Origin: UBA11591 sp040220895
GTDB lineage: Bacteria; Bacteroidota; Bacteroidia; Flavobacteriales_E; Vicingaceae
Assembly: GCA_040220895.1 (NCBI GenBank)
Contig: JAVJVY010000018.1
Coordinates: 1-64,000, forward strand
Length of the DNA stretch: 64,000 nucleotides
Direction: 5' to 3'
Shown here: in pieces, positions 52,897 through 61,258 of the stretch
Layout: each line of letters opens with the position of its first letter
Position numbering within the stretch: the stretch's first letter is position 1
The notes under the pieces: model-generated
Database searches by the model: none
Seen by the model: only the letters and a program-made list of their open reading frames with translations
What the model was told of the DNA's origin: nothing
Position numbers and translations under genes: made by a program

Positions 52897-54678
52897 TTAT
52901 TGAATATTCAGATCATATGGCATGCGAGTATAGATGCCATACTCTGTCATGTGGCGATAGAGACCATTGAAATCCTGATAATATTTTCCAAAGTATTTCT
53001 CGGCCATTCTCGTTTCCATGTTATCGCCAAACTCCTTCATTAATTCTTCGATGGCATTTTTCTGTTCGGGTAACTCATAGATGGAATAATTTTCGAGTTC
53101 AGCCATTTCGACTGCCACTTCAATGGCTCTTTTTAGTCCGCCGATTTCATCGACCAAGCCAATGTTCAATGCGTCTGAACCGCTCCAAACTCTTCCCTGG
53201 CCAATGGAATCAACTTCGGCGTATGTCATTGATCTGCCCTCTGCCACCTTGTTCACGAAGTCGTCATAGATTCGCTCTACAATGCTGGTCATGAATTCCC
53301 TTTCCAAGGGTTTCATTGGTCTTGTGCCACTTCCCATGTCAGCATAGGTATTCGTATTTACGGTGTCAAAAGTGACACCCAATTTATTATTAAAGAAGCC
53401 TTTGGCATTGGGAATAAGTCCAAAAACTCCGATGGAACCTGTAATTGTATTCTCATCAGCAATGATTTTATCGGCTCCGCATGAGATATAATAACCGCCG
53501 GAGGCCGCAAGATTTCCCATGGAAACGATCACGGGTTTGTCAGCCTTTGCAAGAATAACTTGCCGCCAAATGATGTCTGAAGCCAGTGAACTACCTCCGG
53601 GTGAATTGACACGCAGGACAATGGCCTTTACCTTTTCATCTTTATGCGCTTTTTCGATGGCAGCCGCAGTTGTTTTTGAACCCATTACGCCTTTTTCGTT
53701 TTCGCCATATTGGATTTCACCGCTGGCATAAATTACCGCGATTTTATTTTTATAATCTTCCAAATCCTTTTTGTCGCCTTCAACTTTGACAGAGGCGTAT
53801 TTTTTCATCTTCACAAATCGCAATTTGTCATCTTTTTCAAGGGCTGTCATTTCTCTTAATTCGTCGAGCACTTCATCGCGGTATTTAACCCCATCGATCA
53901 TCCCGGTATTTACTGCATCTTCGGGAGATCTCACTGCCAAACCATTACACAGTTCATTTATTCGATCAATGCTCACATTTCGGGATTCTGAGATATCAGT
54001 GATCATGCTCATCCACAAACTACTAATGAACTTATCTGTCTGCATCCGGTTTGCTTCGCTCATGTTTTCTCTGGTAAAAGGCTCGACTGCACTTTTGAAT
54101 TTACCGTGTCTGACAACCTCCATTTCAATTTCCAATTTATCGAGCATGCCTTTTAAAAATACCCGATTGGCCGACAAACCGCTAAGTTGCATTACACCGC
54201 CTGGATGCATGTAGATTTTGTCGGATACCGAAGCCAGATAATAGGCACTTTGATCCATTGCATCACTGTAGGTGTAGATGAATTTCCCGCTTGATTTGAA
54301 TTCTAAGAGAGCGTCCCTGATCTCATCCATTCTGGCAAGACCTACATCGACGAAGGTCAGATCTAAAAAAACACCTTTTACATTGTCGTCTGACTTGGCT
54401 TTTTCCAGGTTGTCGAGAATATCGTTTAACCCTAGTTGAGGAATGGACTTGAAAGTATTGAAATCAAAATTTTCAAGAGGGTCATTAGATGTGCGGTCCG
54501 CAACCTCCTCTTCAAAATTCAGATAAAGGATGCTTTTTTCTTTGATGTTGGCTTTTTCATTACTGCCGGCACTAGAGGCTATAACACCAATGATACCAAA
54601 CAGAATAGCAAAAACCAGGAACAAGGCCAGAATCGTTCCAAATAATGAGGCGAATAAGATTTTAAAGAATTGTTTCAT
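52897..54678 (-). CDS. sppA: Signal peptide peptidase SppA, 67K type
   Basis: Starting at the ATG at 54678 the protein has 593 residues; an upstream ATG in the frame (54750) would add 24 residues before the membrane anchor, and a -7 promoter box lies inside that extension. The N-terminal helix (FFKILFASLFGTILALFLVFAILF) anchors it in the inner membrane. The first SppA domain has the lysine in GKFKSAVEPFTRE, and the second domain has SMGNLAASGGYYISCGAD with the nucleophile serine. SppA degrades released signal peptides and is a Ser/Lys dyad enzyme. The length and duplication are standard. Confidence 0.93.
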   Translation of the reverse strand: MKQFFKILFASLFGTILALFLVFAILFGIIGVIASSAGSNEKANIKEKSILYLNFEEEVADRTSNDPLENFDFNTFKSIPQLGLNDILDNLEKAKSDDNVKGVFLDLTFVDVGLARMDEIRDALLEFKSSGKFIYTYSDAMDQSAYYLASVSDKIYMHPGGVMQLSGLSANRVFLKGMLDKLEIEMEVVRHGKFKSAVEPFTRENMSEANRMQTDKFISSLWMSMITDISESRNVSIDRINELCNGLAVRSPEDAVNTGMIDGVKYRDEVLDELREMTALEKDDKLRFVKMKKYASVKVEGDKKDLEDYKNKIAVIYASGEIQYGENEKGVMGSKTTAAAIEKAHKDEKVKAIVLRVNSPGGSSLASDIIWRQVILAKADKPVIVSMGNLAASGGYYISCGADKIIADENTITGSIGVFGLIPNAKGFFNNKLGVTFDTVNTNTYADMGSGTRPMKPLEREFMTSIVERIYDDFVNKVAEGRSMTYAEVDSIGQGRVWSGSDALNIGLVDEIGGLKRAIEVAVEMAELENYSIYELPEQKNAIEELMKEFGDNMETRMAEKYFGKYYQDFNGLYRHMTEYGIYTRMPYDLNIQ

Positions 54679-54698
54679 GATCTGTAATTTATTTAGCT

Positions 54699-54706
54699 CA
54701 AATTTA
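54699..54706 (-). promoter_or_regulatory. Candidate -7 box of sppA
   Basis: The minus-strand TAAATTTG (complement of 54699-54706) matches TAnnTTTG exactly, 20 bp upstream of the preferred sppA start. It supports starting at 54678 rather than 54750. Confidence 0.45.
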
Positions 54707-54770
54707 GAATTTAGACTCGGAGTTTCTGACCGGAAATACATGAAAGGCAAAAATCAATGACCGGGGGTAC

Positions 54771-55259
54771 ATGAAAAGCAATGACATTTATTTGTCGCTT
54801 GGTTCAAATCTGGGCGATCGACTTGAGAATCTTCAAAGAGCAACCGTGGCCATTGGTAAATCAATGGGCAACGTTATCCATGTGTCGTCTGTTTTTGAGT
54901 CTGCACCTTGGGGTGTCGACAATCAAGCTGATTATCTCAATCTGGCACTAATGCTTCATTCCGATCTGGAAATCGATTCACTGATGTCCGAAATACAAAA
55001 AATAGAACGTGCACTTGGAAGGGACCGAAAAGAAAAGTGGGGCCCGAGGACGGTAGACATTGATATCCTGCTTGTTGGAGATCAGGCGATAAAAAAAGAA
55101 GGCATTTCCATCCCTCATCCCGAAATGATCAATAGGCGCTTCGTACTGCAGCCCCTGTCAGAGATTGCACCAAAAGCAATTCATCCCGTTGAAAATCAAA
55201 CCGTTGAACAATTACTGGACAAATGTCCGGACAAAGGAGCGGTTTGGCGATTCAAATAA
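54771..55259 (+). CDS. folK: 2-amino-4-hydroxy-6-hydroxymethyldihydropteridine pyrophosphokinase
   Basis: The 162-residue cytosolic enzyme transfers pyrophosphate from ATP to hydroxymethyldihydropterin in folate synthesis. It shows YLSLGSNLGDRLENL, SVFESAPWGVDNQADYLNL, ERALGRDRKEKWGPRTVDIDILLVG (with the R-x-x-K-W-x-PRxxDIDIL motif) and IPHPEMINRRFVLQPLSEIAP, in the FolK order. The length is normal. It is transcribed away from sppA. Confidence 0.95.
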   Translation: MKSNDIYLSLGSNLGDRLENLQRATVAIGKSMGNVIHVSSVFESAPWGVDNQADYLNLALMLHSDLEIDSLMSEIQKIERALGRDRKEKWGPRTVDIDILLVGDQAIKKEGISIPHPEMINRRFVLQPLSEIAPKAIHPVENQTVEQLLDKCPDKGAVWRFK

Positions 55260-55313
55260 TGCGGAAAAGTCCAGAAAGCCAGCATTTAAGCCGAATTAAA
55301 AATAGTCGGCGAA

Positions 55314-55344
55314 TTGGTTTTTGTCTGTAAAAACTTTAATATTG
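55314..55344 (+). promoter_or_regulatory. Promoter of the TPR/OmpA-like lipoprotein gene
   Basis: TTG at 55314-55316, a 20-bp spacer, then TAATATTG at 55337-55344 (seven of eight match to TAnnTTTG). The preferred start at 55384 lies 40 bp downstream; the upstream frame opening at 55321 would overlap the -7 box. Confidence 0.5.
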
Positions 55345-55383
55345 CAGACACAAAATTTAATTCAAACATTGAATCAATTCAAA

Positions 55384-57105
55384 ATGAAAATTGTTAACTG
55401 GAAATCGATAATGGTCGTTGTAGCGGCCATGGGCTTTTTAGCCTGTAATCCGCTTAGTAAAATGGCCAAAAGGGCTAAGGAGGTGAACTACACCGTTACT
55501 CCTAATCCTATGGAGATGCATGCTGATAGTATCATGATAGATATTCAAGGAAGCATTCCTGCCAAGTTCTTTAATAAAAAGGTTTCTGTTATTGTTACTC
55601 CGATTTTGGAGTACGGAGGAAAGACCAAAGAATTCAAGTCTATTACCCTTTCCGGTGAGGCCTCGGAAGTTCAGGGAACTAAAATCTCTTACCTAAATGG
55701 CGGTACATTCAGTCATAGGTCACAAATCGCCTATGAAGAAGGAATGCATAAAGCCACCCTGACTGCTAAGGCAGAAGGTGCTTACAAAGCAGCTAAAAAG
55801 GTTTTTGATGCACCTACCATCGCGGAAGGAACCAATGTAACGCCATTAATGCTTCAGGATGACGACAAGCCCATCTTGGGCACTGACAACTTCAAACGAG
55901 TTACCCCAGTTAAATCATATGCTGAAATTCACTACCTGGTTAACAGCCCGCAAGTTAGAGGCTCCGAACTCTCAGATACCGATGTTAAAGAGATGAAGGC
56001 CTTTATCAAACAAGGAGTAGCCGCCAGCTACGTTTGGAAAGGCGCAACCATCGATGCATATGCTTCGCCTGATGGTGAGATCACTTTGAATGAGAATTTG
56101 GCCAACGATAGGGCTGCATCCGGTGCTGCTGCGCTAAAGAACATGCTTGCCTCTGCCAAATCCAACGCTGGTAAAGCCCCTGAATTCTACGCCAAAAATG
56201 GTAAGGGTGAAGATTGGGCAGGATTCAAGACTTCCATGGAAGCGAGTGACATTGCTGATAAAAATTTAATCCTGCGAGTTCTCGAAATGTACTCTGATCC
56301 AATGAAGCGAGAAGAAGAGATCAAAAACCTTGCAGCCACTTATGTTGAAGTTGCTGACAAGATCCTTCCCAAACTGAGAAGGTCTCAAATTACATTGAAC
56401 GCAGAAATTCAGGGAAAAACCGATGCACAGATCACGAGAATGGCAGCAAGCGCACCTGACAGTTTAACTGTCGAGGAACTGCTGTTTGCAGCTACGCTGA
56501 CGAACGATCTAAATGCTAAAATGGACATATATAGCAAAGTAAAAAAGGTTTATCCTGAAGACTGGAGAGGCCCGAACAATGTTGGTTACATCTATATAAT
56601 GCAGAATAAATTAAATGAAGCAAAAGCTGAATTTGAAAAGGCTGCCGGAATGAATGTGAACAACGCATCAATCAACAACAACCTCGGTGTCGTTGCCCGT
56701 AGAAACGGAAATATTGAAGGTGCCCTTGAGTATTACGAATCTGCTGAGGGTACAGCTCCTGAAGTAAGTGAGAACCTCGGCCTGATTTGGGTTAAGAAAG
56801 GCGATTACGACAAAGCCAATCAATACTATCAGTCCAGCAAAAGCTTCAATGCTTCTCTTGCTAAATTATTGGGTGGAGACATTGATGCTTCTGCCAAGAT
56901 GCTCGGTGATATTGCAGACAAGGATGAGGCATATGCTCAATACTTGAAAGCTATTATTGAAGCCCGAAACAACAATCAGGATGCCATGGTTAAAAACCTT
57001 AAAGCAGCCATCGCTAAAGATGGAATGTACAAGGCCAAAGCCAAAGAGGACATCGAGTTTAAGAAGTTTTGGGACAACAGCGAATTCCAAGCTGCTACAA
57101 ACTAA
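55384..57105 (+). CDS. TPR-containing lipoprotein with OmpA-like domain
   Basis: From the ATG at 55384 the product is 573 residues and starts with a lipoprotein signal ending FLAC, Cys at residue 21. The first 150 or so residues form a beta domain (VNYTVTPNPMEMHADSIMID, VSVIVTPILEYGGK). An OmpA-like section (about residues 180-270) has VKSYAEIHYLVNSP and GATIDAYASPDGEITLNENL. The C-terminal half carries TPR units (GYIYIMQNKLNEAKAEFEKA, LGVVARRNGNIEGALEYYESA, LGLIWVKKGDYDKANQYY). It is probably an outer-membrane lipoprotein involved in envelope assembly. Its own promoter and terminator flank it. Confidence 0.82.
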   Translation: MKIVNWKSIMVVVAAMGFLACNPLSKMAKRAKEVNYTVTPNPMEMHADSIMIDIQGSIPAKFFNKKVSVIVTPILEYGGKTKEFKSITLSGEASEVQGTKISYLNGGTFSHRSQIAYEEGMHKATLTAKAEGAYKAAKKVFDAPTIAEGTNVTPLMLQDDDKPILGTDNFKRVTPVKSYAEIHYLVNSPQVRGSELSDTDVKEMKAFIKQGVAASYVWKGATIDAYASPDGEITLNENLANDRAASGAAALKNMLASAKSNAGKAPEFYAKNGKGEDWAGFKTSMEASDIADKNLILRVLEMYSDPMKREEEIKNLAATYVEVADKILPKLRRSQITLNAEIQGKTDAQITRMAASAPDSLTVEELLFAATLTNDLNAKMDIYSKVKKVYPEDWRGPNNVGYIYIMQNKLNEAKAEFEKAAGMNVNNASINNNLGVVARRNGNIEGALEYYESAEGTAPEVSENLGLIWVKKGDYDKANQYYQSSKSFNASLAKLLGGDIDASAKMLGDIADKDEAYAQYLKAIIEARNNNQDAMVKNLKAAIAKDGMYKAKAKEDIEFKKFWDNSEFQAATN

Positions 57106-57123
57106 GAATCATTGATTCAATTG

Positions 57124-57153
57124 AAAAGCCCCGCATCGCGGGGCTTTTTTTTT
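57124..57153 (+). terminator. Intrinsic terminator behind the TPR lipoprotein gene
   Basis: AGCCCCGC at 57127-57134 and GCGGGGCT at 57138-57145 form an 8-bp GC-rich stem with a 3-base loop, followed by a run of T residues to 57153. The gene stop is at 57105. Confidence 0.9.
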
Positions 57154-57208
57154 ACATTAAAATCTCATTCTTACAAGAGCGCCTCAATAGTTAAATGTCA
57201 ACCATATT

Positions 57209-57751
57209 CTAATGAAACTTTTTAAATATCTCCCAGATGGCGATTCCTGCTGCCACCGAGACATTTAGACTATGTTTTGTTCCCTCTTGGGGTATTTCGA
57301 GCACAAAATCTGCGGCGTCCATGTACGCCGGGCTTACTCCTTCAACCTCATTGCCTAGAATCAATGCGAGTTTCTGGACATCATTTATATTGAGTTGTGA
57401 TAAGTTTGAGCTGCCCTTGGCCTGTTCAAGAGGAACAATTTTATACCCATCTTGAACAAGTTCGGTTACGATCTTTGAAGGGTCATCAGCGTAGTTCCAT
57501 TTAACTGTTTCTGTGGCACCCAACGCGGTTTTTTGGATTTCCCTGTGTGGCGGGCAGGCAGTATAGCCACTTAGATAGATTTCTTTTACCAAAAATGCAT
57601 CGCAGGTGCGGAACACGGAACCAATGTTGTGAAGACTCCTAATATTATCCAAAACAACTATTAGAGGGATTTTATTTTTCCTGGCGTATTCATCTTTTGA
57701 TGGCCGATTGAGTTCAGTTAATTTTAATTTTCGATATTCTCCCTTCTTCAT
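57209..57751 (-). CDS. SpoU/TrmH-family RNA methyltransferase
   Basis: The 180-residue protein belongs to the SPOUT class that methylates ribose 2'-O in tRNA or rRNA. Visible motifs are VLDNIRSLHNIGSVFRTCDAF (motif 1, with N-x-G-S-x-x-R), LALILGNEVEGV (motif 2), and EIPQEGTKHSLNVSVAAGIAIWE (motif 3, with the knot). There is little N-terminal extension, so it is a small stand-alone SpoU enzyme. The exact RNA site is unknown. Confidence 0.9.
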   Translation of the reverse strand: MKKGEYRKLKLTELNRPSKDEYARKNKIPLIVVLDNIRSLHNIGSVFRTCDAFLVKEIYLSGYTACPPHREIQKTALGATETVKWNYADDPSKIVTELVQDGYKIVPLEQAKGSSNLSQLNINDVQKLALILGNEVEGVSPAYMDAADFVLEIPQEGTKHSLNVSVAAGIAIWEIFKKFH

Positions 57752-57837
57752 CTGTTCAAAACTATTGATAAGTAAGGGATTATGAGGTCGATGACGAGAC
57801 CAATTTTTAAGAAATTAGAACTCGATTAACCAAGCAC

Positions 57838-60453
57838 ATGGCGGTAAAAAGTAAAAAGGACCAGTCGAAAGAGACGCCGCTCATGAAGCAGTTCAATGCT
57901 ATAAAGGTCAAGCACCCAGATGCGTTGCTGCTTTTCAGGGTTGGAGATTTCTACGAAACATTCGGTCAGGATGCAGTGAAGGCGGCTTCTGTTTTGGGCA
58001 TTGTTTTGACCAAGAGGCACAATGGTTCTGCCGGTGAAGTGGAATTAGCAGGCTTCCCACATCACTCACTCAATACCTATCTGCCAAAATTGGTTCGCTC
58101 CGGTCTTCGCGTCGCAGTGTGTGATCAGCTCGAAGACCCCAAGCTTACAAAGACCATTGTAAAACGAGGTGTAACTGAATTGGTAACCCCAGGCGTTGTT
58201 TTCAGTGAAGATGTTCTTGAACAAAAAGAGAATAATTTTCTTGCTGCTGTTCATTTTGACAAGAATCAATGCGGTGTAGCTTTTCTCGATGTGTCTACCG
58301 GGGAAATGCTCATTTCAGAAGGAAGCACCGATGAGCTTGACCGATTGATGCAGCAATTCAAACCCAGCGAAGTGGTCTATCAAAAACAAAAAAGAGCGGT
58401 GTTCCACGATCTTTTCGCCGATAGTTTTTACACTTATGCACTCGAAGACTGGGCGTTTGGAGAGGAATTTGCCAAGGAAAGCTTGAACAAGCAGTTCGGC
58501 ACATCTTCACTTAAGGGCTTTGGCGTTGAAGACATGCCAGACGGGTTGAAAGCTGCCGGAGCTGCTTTTGAATACCTGTCAGTTACGCAGAATAATGGAC
58601 TGAAGCACATCAAGTCCATAAATCGAATTGATCCTGAGCAATACGTTTGGTTAGACCGCTTCACGGTAAGAAATCTAGAGCTTTTGCACTCCCAGAATGA
58701 AAATGCCGGCACGCTGATATCCGTCCTTGATCGATGTAAGTCGCCCATGGGTTCCCGGTTGTTGAGACGCTGGGTCATCTGGCCATCCAAGGACCTGAAA
58801 GAAATTGTAGGCCGGCATGAATGTGTTCGAGCATTTTTAGACGACGAAGGCCTCTCTGACTTGATTAAAGAGCACCTTAGCGAACTCGGAGATATGGAAC
58901 GCTTGGTAAGCAAAATCGCTGTCGGTAAAGTTAATCCGAGGGAAGTGAATTACCTGGGATCGGCTTTGACAGCGCTTGGCGAGATCAGGTCAAATCTGGA
59001 ATCAAAAGGATCAAAAGCGCTCAAGTCTATGGCTTCTGGCCTTGACCCTTGTTCGGAACTTCGTAAAATCATAGCTCAGCAACTTAATCCCGACGCTCCT
59101 AATGCCTTGAATAAGGGTGAAGTCATAAGATCGGGTGTCAATAAGGAGTTGGATGAATTGCGATTTTTAAGAAAAGAAGGAAAGCAATACCTGCTTGATA
59201 TGCAAATTCGCGAGACTGAACGAACGGGTATTACTAGCCTTAAAGTGGCATACAACAATGTCTTTGGGTATTACATCGAAGTTCGGAATTCACATAAAGA
59301 CAAGGTGCCTGAAGAGTGGATAAGGAAACAGACCCTTGTAAATGCCGAACGATACATTACCGATGAACTAAAGGAATATGAATCAAAGATTTTGAGCGCG
59401 GAAGAACGGATTGAGCGCCTTGAGGCAGAATTATTTACTAAATTGATTGGTTCCATTGAACCCTACATCGATCAAATACAGAAAAATGCAAGAATAGCCG
59501 CAAGGATCGATTGTCTTCTTTCTTTCGCCCATATTGCCGGTCAATACAACTATACACAGGCCCAGATGAACGACGGATTGGCAATAGATATTCAGGCCGG
59601 TCGACATCCGGTTATTGAAAGGCGTTTACCAATTGGTGAGGATTACGTCGCAAACGATGTGTTCCTGGACAATGAGGTGCAGCAGATCCTTATGATCACA
59701 GGACCAAACATGGCAGGTAAATCTGCTTTGCTCCGGCAAACTGCGCTCATTGTATTAATGGCTCAAACGGGGTCTTTTGTACCAGCGGCGCATGCCAGTA
59801 TTGGCTTGGTCGACAAAATCTTTACCCGAGTAGGAGCCTCTGATAATATTTCCGAAGGGGAATCGACATTTATGGTCGAAATGAATGAAACGGCCAGTAT
59901 AATGAATAATATTACTGACCGGAGTCTGATCTTGCTCGATGAAATTGGCCGGGGCACCAGTACTTATGACGGTGTATCCATCGCGTGGTCCATAGCTGAA
60001 TTTTTACACGAAAACGGAAAAGCAAGACCCAAAACGCTTTTTGCCACGCATTATCACGAGTTGAATGATATGAAGGACAAGTTTCCGCGCATTGTCAATT
60101 TCAACGTGTCGGTAAAAGAGATCGATAACCAGATTGTCTTTGTCAGAAAATTGAAACCGGGTGGAAGTGCACATAGTTTTGGAATTCATGTTGCTAAAAT
60201 GGCGGGCATGCCCATTTCCATAGTCAGACGGGCAAATGATCTCATGAAAAAACTGGAATCCAAACACCAGCAAGGTCAGGTGTCACAAGCTGCAGAGGAA
60301 GAAGGTGATTATCAACTTAGTTTTTTTCAATTGGATGACCCGGTGTTAGAAAATATTAAGGACGAATTGACCAAAATTGACATCGATAACCTGACACCCG
60401 TGGAGGCTTTGATGAAATTGAACGAGATCAAGAAGTTGGTGGGGGGTAAGTAG
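57838..60453 (+). CDS. mutS: DNA mismatch repair protein MutS
   Basis: The 871-residue protein recognises base mismatches. The mismatch-reading F-x-E motif is F38-Y-E40 in FRVGDFYETF, followed by connector, lever and clamp regions, and the C-terminal ATPase with TGPNMAGKSALLRQ (Walker A, about residues 622-635), LILLDEIGRGTSTYDG (Walker B and signature) and TLFATHYHEL. The tail after residue 800 includes the helix-turn-helix dimerisation region and ends NEIKKLVGGK. The size and order match canonical MutS1. Confidence 0.96.
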   Translation: MAVKSKKDQSKETPLMKQFNAIKVKHPDALLLFRVGDFYETFGQDAVKAASVLGIVLTKRHNGSAGEVELAGFPHHSLNTYLPKLVRSGLRVAVCDQLEDPKLTKTIVKRGVTELVTPGVVFSEDVLEQKENNFLAAVHFDKNQCGVAFLDVSTGEMLISEGSTDELDRLMQQFKPSEVVYQKQKRAVFHDLFADSFYTYALEDWAFGEEFAKESLNKQFGTSSLKGFGVEDMPDGLKAAGAAFEYLSVTQNNGLKHIKSINRIDPEQYVWLDRFTVRNLELLHSQNENAGTLISVLDRCKSPMGSRLLRRWVIWPSKDLKEIVGRHECVRAFLDDEGLSDLIKEHLSELGDMERLVSKIAVGKVNPREVNYLGSALTALGEIRSNLESKGSKALKSMASGLDPCSELRKIIAQQLNPDAPNALNKGEVIRSGVNKELDELRFLRKEGKQYLLDMQIRETERTGITSLKVAYNNVFGYYIEVRNSHKDKVPEEWIRKQTLVNAERYITDELKEYESKILSAEERIERLEAELFTKLIGSIEPYIDQIQKNARIAARIDCLLSFAHIAGQYNYTQAQMNDGLAIDIQAGRHPVIERRLPIGEDYVANDVFLDNEVQQILMITGPNMAGKSALLRQTALIVLMAQTGSFVPAAHASIGLVDKIFTRVGASDNISEGESTFMVEMNETASIMNNITDRSLILLDEIGRGTSTYDGVSIAWSIAEFLHENGKARPKTLFATHYHELNDMKDKFPRIVNFNVSVKEIDNQIVFVRKLKPGGSAHSFGIHVAKMAGMPISIVRRANDLMKKLESKHQQGQVSQAAEEEGDYQLSFFQLDDPVLENIKDELTKIDIDNLTPVEALMKLNEIKKLVGGK

Positions 60454-60824
60454 TGAGTTATCACCCCTCCCTACTAGCCGTCACACTTCCATTTACACTT
60501 CAATTCCTAAATAGTTGGCTTCAAAGAAGAAAAACTAAAGGGACTTTTTTACTAATTGAATTCAGGGTGAGGGTAAGGGTGAGTTCGAGTAAGGAGGTAA
60601 TTGAAGCGTGACTTCTCCCTACTCACCGTCACACTTCCACTTACACTTCATTTGTTCCTTATGTTGGAAGTTCCTTGTAAACTGCAAACTCTAATTATGT
60701 TTCATCAAAAAATGGCCTGGCCTTTTTTTAAGAGTGAGTTTAAGTTTGAGCGTGAGTTTTGAGAAAAATGAAGAGTGAATGGGGACCTGTGTACTCACAT
60801 ACACTCACACTCACTCTTCATTTG
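60454..60824. repeat. Alternating pyrimidine-rich and purine-rich repeat tract
   Basis: This 371-bp tract between mutS and tRNA-Leu has no gene. A C/T/A-rich unit at 60468-60503 (TCCCTACTAGCCGTCACAC and following) recurs at 60616-60651 with about three mismatches. Between and after them lie purine-rich units built from GGTGAGGGTAAG- and GTGAGTTTAAG-like sequence (60564-60600 and 60731-60778), followed by a complementary-type ACTCACACTCACTC run at 60790-60823. The alternating strand bias lets neighbouring units pair as imperfect hairpins. Confidence 0.65.
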
Positions 60825-60908
60825 TACCCGGGGCGGGACTTGAACCCGCACGGCCCAAAGGCCACAGGATTTTAAGTCCGGCGTGTCTACCAATTCCACC
60901 ACCCGGGC
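60825..60908 (-). tRNA. tRNA-Leu (anticodon UAA)
   Basis: On the minus strand the gene starts GCCCGGGTGGTGGAATTGG, has the variable arm expected for a class II tRNA, the T-loop GGTTCAAGTCC and the acceptor partner CCCGGGT then discriminator A. The anticodon loop CTTAAAA has TAA at 60872-60874 (complement). The length is 84 nt without an encoded CCA. Confidence 0.92.
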
Positions 60909-60925
60909 TCGACACTAAACAAAGA

Positions 60926-60945
60926 AGGCGCTTGTTCCAGCGCCT
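60926..60945. other. 7-bp hairpin between two tRNA genes
   Basis: AGGCGCT (60926-60932) and AGCGCCT (60939-60945) pair with a six-base loop. It lies between tRNA-Gly and tRNA-Leu. A T-tract is weak, so it may be a processing signal or weak terminator rather than a strong stop. Confidence 0.45.
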
Positions 60946-60955
60946 CTCTGTTGTG

Positions 60956-61028
60956 AGCGAAAAACGGGATTCGAACCCGCGACCTCAACCTTGGCAAGGT
61001 TGCGCTCTACCAACTGAGCTATTTTCGC
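60956..61028 (-). tRNA. tRNA-Gly (anticodon GCC)
   Basis: On the minus strand it begins GCGAAAATAGCTCAGTTGG, has anticodon loop TTGCCAA (GCC at 60993-60995 complement), T-arm GGTTCGAATCC and acceptor partner TTTTCGC with discriminator T. It is 73 nt and lacks an encoded CCA. Confidence 0.93.
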
Positions 61029-61039
61029 TTTTGGGGATG

Positions 61040-61047
61040 CAAATGTA
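61040..61047 (-). promoter_or_regulatory. Candidate -7 box for the tRNA-Gly/tRNA-Leu pair
   Basis: Minus-strand TACATTTG (complement of 61040-61047) matches TAnnTTTG exactly and lies 11 bp before the 5' end of tRNA-Gly. No clear TTG at -33 is seen. Confidence 0.45.
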
Positions 61048-61258
61048 AAGAATTTGGGAAATTTTAAATCATTTAGCTTTATTAAATCGGCATTATTTGA
61101 CGGAATTCGATCATGATATCAAAGATTGAGCCGAGTTGTCGATATCTAATACGGTGCAAAGCGTTAAAACGCTCTTTTCCGGGCTTTTTTATAATACCGC
61201 TCAATACACATTAAACAAATATTTCTACCTTTAAGAGCAGCTGTCTAAATTCTTCATA

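Noticed and set aside
61160..61173. AGCGTT-AA-AACGCT hairpin followed by T-rich sequence upstream of the PKD gene
   Set aside because: No plus-strand gene ends before it, and it would be on the wrong strand for the tRNA genes, so a terminator role is not supported.
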